NCBI RefSeq assembly: GCF_011039205.1
Contig: NZ_JAAKEL010000006.1
Coordinates: 166,864-230,863, forward strand
Length of the DNA: 64,000 bases
Reading direction: 5' to 3'
DNA from: Dysgonomonas sp. ZJ279
GTDB lineage: Bacteria > Bacteroidota > Bacteroidia > Bacteroidales > Dysgonomonadaceae
In this document: positions 37,977 to 46,472 of the stretch, piece by piece
Numbering within the stretch: position 1 is the first letter of the stretch
Layout of the letters: each line of letters opens with the position of its first letter
Made by a program: the position numbers and the translations under genes
The notes under the pieces: generated by a model
Databases searched by the model: none
What the model was told of the DNA's origin: nothing
The model's input: the letters and a program-made list of their open reading frames with translations, nothing else

Positions 37977-39869
37977 TTATCGTCGTTCTATTCCTTCTAC
38001 ATAATTGATAAAGGCTGTATTAACCATTCTATTACCACCAGGGGTCGGATAGTTTCCGGAGAAATACCAATCACCATTATTCTTAGGACATGCCTTATGC
38101 AGGTTTTCAATACTTTGGAAAACAAGCTCTACCTCAGCCTTCGTTCCCGGAGGTGTTAGCATTTCGGCCATTTTAACGGATATATCTTCATCTGTAAATG
38201 GAGCATATATTTCCTTTACATAATTTATTATTTCCTCTTTCGGCTTATTCTTTTGCGCCACAGACTTCTTATAGACATCATCAACGAGCGATTCCATTCC
38301 GCGCTCCTTTAATAGCTCTATGGCTGCTCTAAATGCTGCAAATTCACTCATTCGGGACATATCTATACCATAACAATCGGGATAGCGGATCTGAGGAGAA
38401 GAAGAAACAACAATTATTTTTTTAGGGTGTGCCCTGTCAAGCATCTTAATAATACTCTGCTTCAAGGTTGTTCCACGAACAATACTATCGTCAATTACAA
38501 CGAGATTATCTTCGTAAGGTTTTACCGAATCGTAAGTAATATCATAAACGTGAGCCGCCAAGTCATCACGGCCACTGTCCTGAGCTATAAATGTTCTTAG
38601 CTTTATATCTTTAATAACCACTTTCTCAGTGCGAACACGCATAGATAGGATCCTCTCTAACTCTTCTTCGTTGATCGATGATCCTTTTTGTGTGATTTTA
38701 CGAAGCTTCACATCATTCATGTGTTTATTGAATGCTTCTGTCATACCAAAGAAAGCCACTTCTGCCGTATTTGGAATAAACGAGAATACAGTATTGCGAA
38801 TATCCGAATCAATCGCTTTCAATATCTGAGGTAAAAGAAGTTTTCCCAGTTCTTTACGCTCTTTATAAATATCAGCATCTGACCCTCGAGAGAAGTAAAT
38901 ACGTTCGAAAGAACATGGTGCAATATTTTTCTTTGGTTCTTGTATTTGAGAAAATTGGATTGCTCCATTCTTTTTAATAATAATCGCCTGTCCGGGTTGC
39001 AGTTCCTTAATATCTTCAACATCTCTATTGAGAGCTGTTTGTATTACAGGACGCTCGGAAGCCACAACTACAATTTCGTCATCGTGGTAGTAGAATGCAG
39101 GGCGTATCCCCCAAGGGTCACGATATACAAACCCATCGCCACAGCCAATCAATCCACCAATTGTGAATCCACCATCCCAGTGTGCACTTGCTTTGCTCAG
39201 CATAAAATGAACATCCAGATTCTCAGCAATAGCATCATTCAGAGCATTACCCTTCAATCCTTTTTCTTTACTAAGCTTATCGTATTGAAATTGAACCTCT
39301 CTATCTAGTCCATGACCCAGCGATTCTAACAAAACAAAAGTATCTGCAAAATTACGTGGATGCTGGCCTTCCTCAAGCAAATCTTGAAATAGTTCATCTA
39401 CATTCGTCATATTAAAGTTCCCAGCTAGTGTAATATTACGTGAGCGCCAGTTATTGCGTCGTAAGAAGGGATGCACATACGACAATCCGCTTTTACCTGT
39501 AGTACTATAGCGGAGATGCCCCAAAAACAATTCTCCGGCAAAAGGAAGATTTAAACTTGCATATTCAGGATCATTAAGTTTGTCCGCCGGTACCTTTTCG
39601 AAGTTTTGATACACATTTGCAAATATCTCGGAGATAGCACTCGAGCCCGTAGCTCGCTCTCTGAATATAAACTCACTCCCGGGAGGTGAATCTAATTTAA
39701 CTACAGCCAATCCTGCTCCTTCCTGTCCGCGATTATGCTGTTTCTCCATTAGCAGGTATAGTTTGTTCAACCCATACTGCCAACTTCCGTACTTTTTTTG
39801 ATAATACTCTAATGGTTTAAGCAGACGTATCATTACGATACCACATTCATGCTTTAAAGGCTCTGTCAT
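37977..39869 (-). CDS. long amidophosphoribosyltransferase-like protein
   Basis: 630 residues with an N-terminal class II glutamine amidotransferase domain. The nucleophile Cys9 follows a short leader (MTEPLKHEC), and KQHNRGQEGAG holds another conserved region. A PRTase domain carries the PRPP loop VVIDDSIVRGTT. It is about 150 residues longer than ordinary PurF, as in the Bacteroidetes paralogue. It may catalyse the first step of purine synthesis or act beside a standard PurF. I reject the ATG at 39914 because it lies in the -7 box. Confidence 0.88.
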   Translation of the reverse strand: MTEPLKHECGIVMIRLLKPLEYYQKKYGSWQYGLNKLYLLMEKQHNRGQEGAGLAVVKLDSPPGSEFIFRERATGSSAISEIFANVYQNFEKVPADKLNDPEYASLNLPFAGELFLGHLRYSTTGKSGLSYVHPFLRRNNWRSRNITLAGNFNMTNVDELFQDLLEEGQHPRNFADTFVLLESLGHGLDREVQFQYDKLSKEKGLKGNALNDAIAENLDVHFMLSKASAHWDGGFTIGGLIGCGDGFVYRDPWGIRPAFYYHDDEIVVVASERPVIQTALNRDVEDIKELQPGQAIIIKKNGAIQFSQIQEPKKNIAPCSFERIYFSRGSDADIYKERKELGKLLLPQILKAIDSDIRNTVFSFIPNTAEVAFFGMTEAFNKHMNDVKLRKITQKGSSINEEELERILSMRVRTEKVVIKDIKLRTFIAQDSGRDDLAAHVYDITYDSVKPYEDNLVVIDDSIVRGTTLKQSIIKMLDRAHPKKIIVVSSSPQIRYPDCYGIDMSRMSEFAAFRAAIELLKERGMESLVDDVYKKSVAQKNKPKEEIINYVKEIYAPFTDEDISVKMAEMLTPPGTKAEVELVFQSIENLHKACPKNNGDWYFSGNYPTPGGNRMVNTAFINYVEGIERR

Positions 39870-39913
39870 AGAAATTTTCCTTGATTTAAGAACGTTTATT
39901 CTTTGAAAGGACA

Positions 39914-39921
39914 CAAAGATA
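39914..39921 (-). promoter_or_regulatory. -7 box for the purF-like gene
   Basis: TATCTTTG on the minus strand. Transcription would begin near 39907, so translation must start downstream, which supports 39869. Confidence 0.5.
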
Positions 39922-40097
39922 AGTGTAAAAATCTGCTTATCCTAAAAAATAATATCAGTTTAATGCATAATTAACACCAATAAAAAACATTAATATAAAT
40001 ACCTGTTTAATAGATAACTAATCCACAAAAACCACATAAAACACCAGTAGCTATAAGAGAGAACGCAAATAAAAATATAAATTTTTTAGTGAGAATG

Positions 40098-40128
40098 TTT
40101 GGATTTTAAATTTTTCATTCTATCTTTG
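40098..40128 (+). promoter_or_regulatory. tRNA-Lys promoter
   Basis: TTTG (40098-40101), 19 bases, TATCTTTG (40121-40128): an exact Bacteroidetes promoter, 26 bases before the tRNA. Confidence 0.75.
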
Positions 40129-40154
40129 CACTCGCTTTGACAAAGCAACAGGGA

Positions 40155-40227
40155 GATTCCGTAGCTCAGCTGGTAGAGCACATCACTTTTAATGATGGGG
40201 TCCTGGGTTCGAATCCCAGCGGGATCA
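40155..40227 (+). tRNA. tRNA-Lys (anticodon UUU)
   Basis: A complete 73-base cloverleaf. The acceptor stem pairs GATTCCG with CGGGATC (one T-G), the D arm is GCTC/GAGC, and the anticodon stem is CATCA/TGATG with loop CTTTTAA (anticodon TTT). The T arm is CTGGG-TTCGAAT-CCCAG and the discriminator is A. CCA is not encoded. Its 3' end is partly duplicated at 43343-43362, as at an integration site. Confidence 0.97.
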
Positions 40228-40230
40228 CAA
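40211..40230 (+). repeat. att-like copy at the tRNA-Lys 3' end
   Basis: The last 17 bases of the tRNA plus CAA. Compared with 43343-43362 it differs at 4 of 20 positions. Confidence 0.55.
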
Positions 40231-40262
40231 AAAGAGAAAGATATTTCTCGGACAAGTTAAGC

Positions 40263-40298
40263 AAAACCTCTCTAAACAGCAGTTTAGGGAGGTTTTTT
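40263..40298 (+). terminator. terminator downstream of tRNA-Lys
   Basis: A 15-base arm (AAAACCTCTCTAAAC) pairs with GTTTAGGGAGGTTTT, one T-G wobble and a 4-base loop, then T residues. Confidence 0.8.
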
Positions 40299-40349
40299 CA
40301 TTTACTAGCGGACACCTTAAGGAGATCCAAAAGCCAAATTAAACCGAAA

Positions 40350-40369
40350 AATCGTTACCTATTCGTTAC
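40350..40369 (+). repeat. left copy of a 20-base direct repeat
   Basis: Sequence AATCGTTACCTATTCGTTAC. It is almost identical to 43265-43284 and itself contains two CGTTAC units 11 bases apart, like arm-type integrase sites. Confidence 0.5.
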
Positions 40370-40485
40370 CTGTTTTGTTAGGACAAAAATGGTAACGAAT
40401 TCTAATATAAGTCCCTGACTTGTTCAGTTTTGTCTACGCAGATACAAAAATTAAGAATTATTTTTGTAAACGTAAATGAATCAGT

Positions 40486-40584
40486 ATGAAATCAACATTC
40501 AGAACTCTTTTTTATTTAAGGGAGAACCGACCAAACAGCAACGGGCTTGTACCGATTATGGTTCGCATTACTGTATTGTGCTAA
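40486..40584 (+). pseudogene. N-terminal fragment of a Bacteroidetes tyrosine integrase
   Basis: From the ATG it reads MKSTFRTLFYLRENRPNSNG and then LVPIMVRITV before a stop after 32 codons. This is the arm-DNA-binding start of phage/transposon integrases common in Bacteroides. The SAM-like and catalytic parts are missing from the following DNA. Confidence 0.7.
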
Positions 40585-40759
40585 CCTAGATTCTAGAAGT
40601 AATTAAAAACAAGGTTGTAAAAGAAGGTAAAAAAGTAAGCGTTTGGATTATTTTTACAGCTGATAAAAAACAAGCTCTAAACTATTAGTTATTTATTTTG
40701 TTTCAATACTAAGTGGCTGTTGCTAATTACATATTGATTAAAAAAAGATATTTAAAGAC

Positions 40760-43114
40760 ATGAAAAATTTAAGCTATTTATTTATATTCTTGCTATTATG
40801 CTGTGCACAGGAGTCTATCGCACAGAAAAAAGAACAGACTCAATCTTCTAAACAAGCTCCTTTATATACTGATGCTGAGATAGATCAGCTACTAAAGAAG
40901 TTAACCGATCAGGAAAAGATTTCTTTAGTTATTGGCAGAGGGATGGACAATGTTGGAAATCTGGGAGTAATTGATGGAAGAGTGCCTGGAGCGGGAGGGC
41001 AAACCCATGATGTACAACGTTTAGGAATTCCAGACATTATTGTTTGTGATGGTCCTTCTGGCATTCGCATCAATCCTACACGCGAAGGAACTACGAAGAC
41101 TTTTTATGCTACTGCTTTTCCATCAGAAACGGTTTTAGGATCGACATGGAGTAAAGAGCTTGCTCAAAAAATAGGTAAAGCTTTAGGAACAGAGGCTAAA
41201 GAATATGGAATAGACGTATTATTAGCTCCTGGTGTAAATATCCAACGTAATCCTCTAGGCGGACGAAATTTCGAATATTTTTCCGAAGACCCTGTATTAT
41301 CAGGTGTTATGGCAATGAACTTGATCAACGCAGTTCAAGAACTTGGTCTTGGCACATCTCTAAAACATTATGCGGCCAATAATGCCGAGCATAATCGTTT
41401 ATTTAGCAATTCGTTAGTTAGTGAACGCACATTGCGAGAGCTCTATTTAAGACCTTTTGAGATAGCTGTTAAAGGATCTCAGCCATGGACTATTATGACT
41501 TCCTATAACAAACTGAATAACACATATACAAGTGAAAGACGAGATTTAAATTATCAAATTCTCCGTGAAGAATGGGGTTTCAAAGGACTTGTTATGACAG
41601 ACTGGTATTCAGGCTTTCCTAGTGTAGAGGTTATTCGTGCTGGCAATCAATCTAACGATGTGTCCGCTCAAATTCGATCAGGAAATGACTTAATCATGCC
41701 AGGCTCTAAGATTCAATTAGAGGCTGCATTAGAAGATTTAAAATCAGGGAGACTGTCAAAAAAAGACTTAGACTTTGCAGTGCGAAACGTATTGCGTTTG
41801 GTTTCTAAATCTCCAACTCCTCTAAAATATAATTATAGTGATTCTCCCAATTTGGAAGCTCATGCAGATTTATCTCGCCAAATTGCAGCAGAGGGTACAG
41901 TGATGCTTAAAAACTCAATGACTCTTCCCTTAGCTTCAAACACACGTATTGCTACATTTGGTGTAGGATCTTATCATTTGGTTGTAGGAGGTACAGGAAG
42001 TAGCGAAGTTGCAACAGCTTATAAAGTACCAATATATGAAGGCTTACAAAATGCTAACTTTAGCCTATACAAACCTCTGCTTGAAAAATATGTTCCATAC
42101 GTACAAGATGAAGAGAAAAAAGATATAGAACGCAGAGCTAAGCTTAATGCATTGGCTCCTTTGGGTGTAATATCACAATTAGACATTACAGATGAAGAAT
42201 TAACTGATGCTGTTGCTAATACAGATGTGGCAATCCTAACTTTTGGACGTAATTCGGCAGAAGAGCAAGACTTAAATATTGATAGCGAATATAACTTAAC
42301 CCTAGAAGAGGAATTATTATTAAATCGTATTTCAAGGGCGTATAAGAAACAAAATAAAAAAGTTATTGTTGTCTTAAATGTTGGGAGTGTTATGAATACA
42401 TCATGGGCCGATAAGGCAGATGCTATTTTAGTAACTTGGTTTCCAGGGGCTGAAGGAGGCAATGCTCTGGCAGACATTGTAAGTGGTAAAGTAAACCCTT
42501 CGGCAAAAACTACAGCTACTTTTCCTAAGTCTTATGCCGATGTACCTTCTGCAAAAAGTTTCTTTGCAAGTGCAGATTCAGATTATCGGGATATACGATA
42601 TACAGAAGGAATCTATGTAGGATACCGCTATTATGATAGCTTTAATATTGAAACTTCCTATCCATTTGGATTTGGGCTATCCTATACTTCTTTTGATTAC
42701 AGTGACTTGAAATTAAACAAGCAAGAGTTTAAAGATGAAATAAAGGTTAGCGTGAAGATTACTAATACAGGAAAACTCCCAGGAAAAGAAGTAGTTCAAT
42801 TATACGTAGAAGCTCCCAAAGGAACTATAGATAAACCAGTTAAAGTGCTAGTTGATTTCGGCAAAACGAAGCTATTACAGCCAGGTGAATCAGAGATCGT
42901 GCAATTATCAATAGGGGCTAAAGAAATTGCTTCATTTCACACCGAAAAAAGTCAGTGGATAGCAGATGCAGGCACATATAAAGTTTTGATTGGAAAATCT
43001 AGTCAAGATATCGTTTTAAAATCTGAATTTACGATCGAAAATACGCTAATTGTAGAAAAAGTTAGACCAGCTTTTACTGATCATCTTGATTTTTCGGATT
43101 TAAAGAACCAGTAA
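40760..43114 (+). CDS. GH3 family beta-glucosidase (island cargo)
   Basis: 784 residues with a signal peptide (about 1-22, ending SIAQ). The catalytic GH3 N-terminal barrel includes DGPSGIRINPT, GRNFEYFSEDP, SLKHYAANN and nucleophile Asp281 in LVMTDWYSG. The C-terminal alpha/beta sandwich (WFPGAEGGNALAD) and a fibronectin-III-like domain (ITNTGKLPGKEVVQLYV) complete it. No PA14 insert is present, unlike the GH3 at 43708. It probably releases terminal glucose or a related sugar in the periplasm. It is the sole intact gene in the putative tRNA-Lys island. Confidence 0.92.
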   Translation: MKNLSYLFIFLLLCCAQESIAQKKEQTQSSKQAPLYTDAEIDQLLKKLTDQEKISLVIGRGMDNVGNLGVIDGRVPGAGGQTHDVQRLGIPDIIVCDGPSGIRINPTREGTTKTFYATAFPSETVLGSTWSKELAQKIGKALGTEAKEYGIDVLLAPGVNIQRNPLGGRNFEYFSEDPVLSGVMAMNLINAVQELGLGTSLKHYAANNAEHNRLFSNSLVSERTLRELYLRPFEIAVKGSQPWTIMTSYNKLNNTYTSERRDLNYQILREEWGFKGLVMTDWYSGFPSVEVIRAGNQSNDVSAQIRSGNDLIMPGSKIQLEAALEDLKSGRLSKKDLDFAVRNVLRLVSKSPTPLKYNYSDSPNLEAHADLSRQIAAEGTVMLKNSMTLPLASNTRIATFGVGSYHLVVGGTGSSEVATAYKVPIYEGLQNANFSLYKPLLEKYVPYVQDEEKKDIERRAKLNALAPLGVISQLDITDEELTDAVANTDVAILTFGRNSAEEQDLNIDSEYNLTLEEELLLNRISRAYKKQNKKVIVVLNVGSVMNTSWADKADAILVTWFPGAEGGNALADIVSGKVNPSAKTTATFPKSYADVPSAKSFFASADSDYRDIRYTEGIYVGYRYYDSFNIETSYPFGFGLSYTSFDYSDLKLNKQEFKDEIKVSVKITNTGKLPGKEVVQLYVEAPKGTIDKPVKVLVDFGKTKLLQPGESEIVQLSIGAKEIASFHTEKSQWIADAGTYKVLIGKSSQDIVLKSEFTIENTLIVEKVRPAFTDHLDFSDLKNQ

Positions 43115-43264
43115 TAAAGACATAATATATGACCTCTTGGAAGTAATGTTAAAGAAGAATACAAATAAACTCATGTATTTTGACAATATACCAGAAATTT
43201 TCACTACATCCGGACATAAAAGTTAGGTAGATAGTGGTCTGACAAGACAAAAAGGTATCCTTTT

Positions 43265-43284
43265 AATCGTTACAAATTCGTTAC
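43265..43284 (+). repeat. right copy of the 20-base direct repeat
   Basis: AATCGTTACAAATTCGTTAC, 18 of 20 bases shared with 40350-40369. Confidence 0.5.
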
Positions 43285-43342
43285 GGACCAGCTTTTAAAA
43301 AATCAAAAGACAGATTATCATACCTATTACGAGATAAAATAG

Positions 43343-43362
43343 TATTCCAAGTGGGATCACAA
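43343..43362 (+). repeat. att-like second copy of the tRNA-Lys 3' end
   Basis: TATTCCAAGTGGGATCACAA; the last ten bases equal the tRNA end plus CAA. The next bases form a terminator hairpin, possibly the original one of the tRNA before insertion. Confidence 0.5.
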
Positions 43363-43369
43363 GATAAGA

Positions 43370-43402
43370 CTGACTTTCAGAAATGGAAGTCAGCTTTTAT
43401 TT
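43370..43402 (+). terminator. hairpin after the right att-like site
   Basis: CTGACTT pairs with AAGTCAG (10-base loop), followed by CTTTTATTTTAT. Confidence 0.55.
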
Positions 43403-43562
43403 TATCTCTGCATCTCTCAATTAAATGAAAATCAGCACAAAGAAGAGTATCTAAATTGGATGCAAACATGGCAAGAGGGCGTATAATTTAAAACGTATTG
43501 ACTATAATAGTAAAAACATCAACCTCCTTATCATACGAGGAGCAATCTGCAGTATATAAAAC

Positions 43563-43592
43563 AGGCAAATAGATTTTCTATTTGCCTCTTTT
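43563..43592 (+). terminator. perfect 10-bp terminator with no clear gene upstream
   Basis: AGGCAAATAG pairs with CTATTTGCCT (5-base loop), then CTTTTTATT. It implies a transcript on the plus strand from the island edge, or use on the minus strand for the converging GH3. Confidence 0.65.
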
Positions 43593-43707
43593 TATTCTAC
43601 AATCGGGTAATGACTAAAGGATCAATTAATGCCCTGTTTGCAAAGTATAAGCCAAATTGTATAAACTTATGATATAGATAAAAATAAACTTATCTTTTTC
43701 ATATCAG

Positions 43708-46374
43708 TCACTTTTTGACTGTAAATATACCTTTTAGTCTAATATCTTTAGAAGAACTTCCTACCATAATTCTGAAATCACCCGGCTCTACTATTCTTTC
43801 CATATTCACATTCAGATGAGACAAAACATCAGGAGTAAGCGTAAATTTTACAGATTTCTCTTCACCCGGCACAAGAGATATACGCTGAAATCCTTTTAGC
43901 TCATTAACAGGGCGGCTTACATCAGCAAGCAGATCATGCAAGTAAAGTTGCACAACTTCTTCCCCCTGCACCTTACCCGTATTTTTTATCTTACATGAGA
44001 CTATTATATTTTCATCGGCTTTTATTATAGATGATGAAAATTGCAGATCGGAATAACCAAACGTCGTATAACTCAATCCATGCCCAAAAGGGAATAATGG
44101 CTCACCGCTCAAGTCGAGATAATCATCTCCGCGTCCGGTAGGTTTATGGTTATAGTTTAAAGTAAGCTGACCTTCCGATAAAGGAAAGGTTATAGGTAAC
44201 TTCCCTCCCGGATTATAATCTCCGAATAACACATCAGCAACTGCCACACCGCCCACATCACCCGGATACCAAACATCGACAATCGATGAAACGTTGTTAA
44301 TCCAGGCATCCATTGTGACTGCATTTCCTCCAACAATAACTACAGTTACAGGAACACCTGTTGCAGCAATCCGATTAATAAGTTCTTCTTGCCTGCCGGG
44401 AAGCTTAAGCGAAGCACGATCTCTGAACTCGGCCTCTTCTATACCCACTACAACAATTGCGGCATCACTTTTTTTGGCTGTGTTTACAGCATCTAATATT
44501 TTGCTATCCTCATTTTCCACCTCTGCATTCCACACGAGACGAACGCGCCCATTACGCGTGTTCTCATAAAACTTAAGCTCAATATCATAAGATTTTCCTT
44601 TCTCAAAAACAAATGGTACAGTTGATGTAGTATAAGAGGTTTTCAACGGACGATCTATTACTTTCTCACCATTAATCGACAGCGAGTAACCATCATTGCC
44701 CTCAACTCCTATCTGATAAGTGCCGGATACAGGCGAAATCAATTTACCCGTCCATTGCGCCGAGTACCAGTCGAATGCAAACAGGTCGGGATCAGGAGAA
44801 AAAAGCGTCCATCCAAATTGCACTCTACTATCATAACGTGTCATTTTAGGTTCTCCCATCCAAGTTATATTATCGAAATATTCGCCTTTAAGCCCTGAAG
44901 ATTGCCCCGACAACAAGTACTTCCCCGGAATAGTTACAAGCGAAGGACTCATTCTCTTACATCCTTCTGCATAGAGTATTTCTATATTGTTACCAACTTT
45001 ATCTTTTAAAGCTTTTAGTATGCTTACCTTATCAATGCCGGGACCACTATATCCACCCAAGCGTGCCTGATCGGCATCTTGTCCTATAACAGCAATACGT
45101 TTATATTTTTTAGATAATGGTAATGCATTCTCTTCATTCTTTAGTAAAACGATCGATTTTTGTGCTGCAAGCAAATTCAAATCGCGATGCTGTTGCGACC
45201 CATTCCATTTTGCAGCATCTTCGGGATCAACATACGGATTTTCGAATAATCCCAAACGGAACTTCTCCCGAAGAACTCTTCTCACCGAATCGTCCAAATC
45301 CTCTTGATTCACATATCCTTTTTTGCAAGCCTCAAGATAAGGCTCATGCGTTTCGTACTTTACCTGAAATATAACATTCAGCCCATTATTGAATGCCGCA
45401 GCTCCTGCCTGAACTAAATCGGGCACAGTATGATGTAAGTAATACATGATATCGACAGCATTAGCATCAGAAATAGAGAACCCATCGAATCCCCACTCTT
45501 TCTGTAATTTATCCTTTAATAATGTCGAATTTGCTGAACATGGGGAACCATCGAATGTATTATAAGCCGTCATTACAGACTTCGATTTACCTTCAAGAAA
45601 ACAAGCTTTGAAAGGTACATAATATGTTTCTTCCATATATCGGTCAGAATAGTGAACAGGGTAACTATCACGTCCGCCATCACCATGATTTGCGACAAAA
45701 TGCTTGGGAGAAGTAATTACTCCCATCTGTTCGAAACTACTCACAAATGTTACTCCCATACGGGCAGACAAAAAGGGATCTTCGCCATAAGTCTCCTCTA
45801 CCCTTCCCCAGCGTGGGTCGGTAGCAAGATTGACTACCGGAGATAAAATTTGTCTGATTCCACGCGATTTACATTCATTTGCAATAGCAGTAGCAACCTG
45901 TCTCACCAATGTAGTATCAAAAGTAGCAGATAACCCGATAGACTGAGGGAAAATAGTTGCACCTTGCCTTACCAATCCGTGCAACGCCTCGTCGAAAGGA
46001 ATCATAGGAATCCCTAAACGGGTTTCTTCTATGAAAAATTTCTGTATTTCATTTATATGTTCCGCTGTTGCTTTAGCAGTTAATCCCGGCCCATATTTAA
46101 GTATTTGTTGTGTTTGCTCGTCGCTATTGCTATATGTATATACCTGAAGCCCGAAAACACCGTATTTGAGTTTATCCTTTCCCATACTCAAATCTCCCGG
46201 CATCATATAGAGTTGCCAGAACTTCTCTTCGACAGTCATTCTGCTTAATAAATCCTCAACCCTTTCGTTGATAGACAATTTTGGGTTTTTATATGGAAGA
46301 GCCGATTTATTCTGACTCATGAGTGAGGACATAGCCAGCATTACCATCCCCATTACTAACAAAAAATGTTTCAT
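43708..46374 (-). CDS. GH3 family beta-glucosidase/xylosidase with PA14 domain
   Basis: 888 residues, signal peptide about 1-20. The GH3 catalytic barrel has FDEALHGLVRQG, YGEDPFLSARMG, KHFVANHG and nucleophile Asp303 in GFSISDANAV. A PA14 sugar-binding domain is inserted in the second domain (about 490-625: LKGEYFDNITW, GNDGYSLSING, RVRLVWNAE). A fibronectin-III-like tail ends it. This arrangement occurs in periplasmic beta-glucosidases of glycan loci. It is third in a susC-susD-GH3 locus and should process the imported oligosaccharide; the linkage cannot be read from sequence. Confidence 0.93.
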   Translation of the reverse strand: MKHFLLVMGMVMLAMSSLMSQNKSALPYKNPKLSINERVEDLLSRMTVEEKFWQLYMMPGDLSMGKDKLKYGVFGLQVYTYSNSDEQTQQILKYGPGLTAKATAEHINEIQKFFIEETRLGIPMIPFDEALHGLVRQGATIFPQSIGLSATFDTTLVRQVATAIANECKSRGIRQILSPVVNLATDPRWGRVEETYGEDPFLSARMGVTFVSSFEQMGVITSPKHFVANHGDGGRDSYPVHYSDRYMEETYYVPFKACFLEGKSKSVMTAYNTFDGSPCSANSTLLKDKLQKEWGFDGFSISDANAVDIMYYLHHTVPDLVQAGAAAFNNGLNVIFQVKYETHEPYLEACKKGYVNQEDLDDSVRRVLREKFRLGLFENPYVDPEDAAKWNGSQQHRDLNLLAAQKSIVLLKNEENALPLSKKYKRIAVIGQDADQARLGGYSGPGIDKVSILKALKDKVGNNIEILYAEGCKRMSPSLVTIPGKYLLSGQSSGLKGEYFDNITWMGEPKMTRYDSRVQFGWTLFSPDPDLFAFDWYSAQWTGKLISPVSGTYQIGVEGNDGYSLSINGEKVIDRPLKTSYTTSTVPFVFEKGKSYDIELKFYENTRNGRVRLVWNAEVENEDSKILDAVNTAKKSDAAIVVVGIEEAEFRDRASLKLPGRQEELINRIAATGVPVTVVIVGGNAVTMDAWINNVSSIVDVWYPGDVGGVAVADVLFGDYNPGGKLPITFPLSEGQLTLNYNHKPTGRGDDYLDLSGEPLFPFGHGLSYTTFGYSDLQFSSSIIKADENIIVSCKIKNTGKVQGEEVVQLYLHDLLADVSRPVNELKGFQRISLVPGEEKSVKFTLTPDVLSHLNVNMERIVEPGDFRIMVGSSSKDIRLKGIFTVKK

Positions 46375-46417
46375 ATCTAAAGGTTTTTCACAAGGTATTA
46401 TAAATGGTATTAAAGAA

Positions 46418-46456
46418 AAAACCGGCTAACAAATATTATTTTGCAGAGCCGGTTTT
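46418..46456 (-). terminator. hairpin between susD and the GH3 gene
   Basis: AAAACCGGCT pairs with AGCCGGTTTT (10 bp, 19-base loop), followed on the minus strand by TTCTTTAA. It would partially stop transcription after susD, lowering GH3 relative to SusCD. Confidence 0.65.
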
Positions 46457-46472
46457 GTATATAGATTAGTTC

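Larger units (their letters stand above)
40228..40759. other. region between tRNA-Lys and the GH3 gene
   Basis: Holds the tRNA terminator, integrase-arm-like CGTTAC repeats and the integrase fragment. A further short open stretch (about 40599-40688, KEGKKVSVWIIFTADKK) is in another frame and I cannot assign it. It looks like decayed mobile DNA. Confidence 0.5.
40213..43362. mobile_element. probable remnant of an island integrated at tRNA-Lys
   Basis: Four signs support an integrated segment of about 3.1 kb. The tRNA 3' end recurs imperfectly at 43343-43362 (16 of 20 bases, including GGGATCACAA). A 20-base repeat lies near each end (40350-40369 and 43265-43284, 18 of 20). A broken tyrosine-integrase start follows the tRNA. 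The only intact cargo, a GH3 gene, seems to use more T-ending codons than its neighbours (impression, not counted). The element now lacks a working recombinase. Confidence 0.6.
43115..43707. other. right end of the island and intergenic region
   Basis: Contains the right direct repeat, the second tRNA 3'-end copy and two terminators. A short open stretch ending at 43486 (EEYLNWMQTWQEGV) might be the tail of a lost gene but is too short to assign. Confidence 0.45.

Noticed and set aside
39870..39914. Upstream start for the purF-like gene
   Set aside because: It would lie in the -7 promoter box and place the nucleophile Cys 15 residues further from the N terminus.
40137..40418. Open frame of 93 codons on the plus strand
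   Set aside because: It runs over tRNA-Lys and its terminator; the tRNA explains the sequence and the product resembles nothing.
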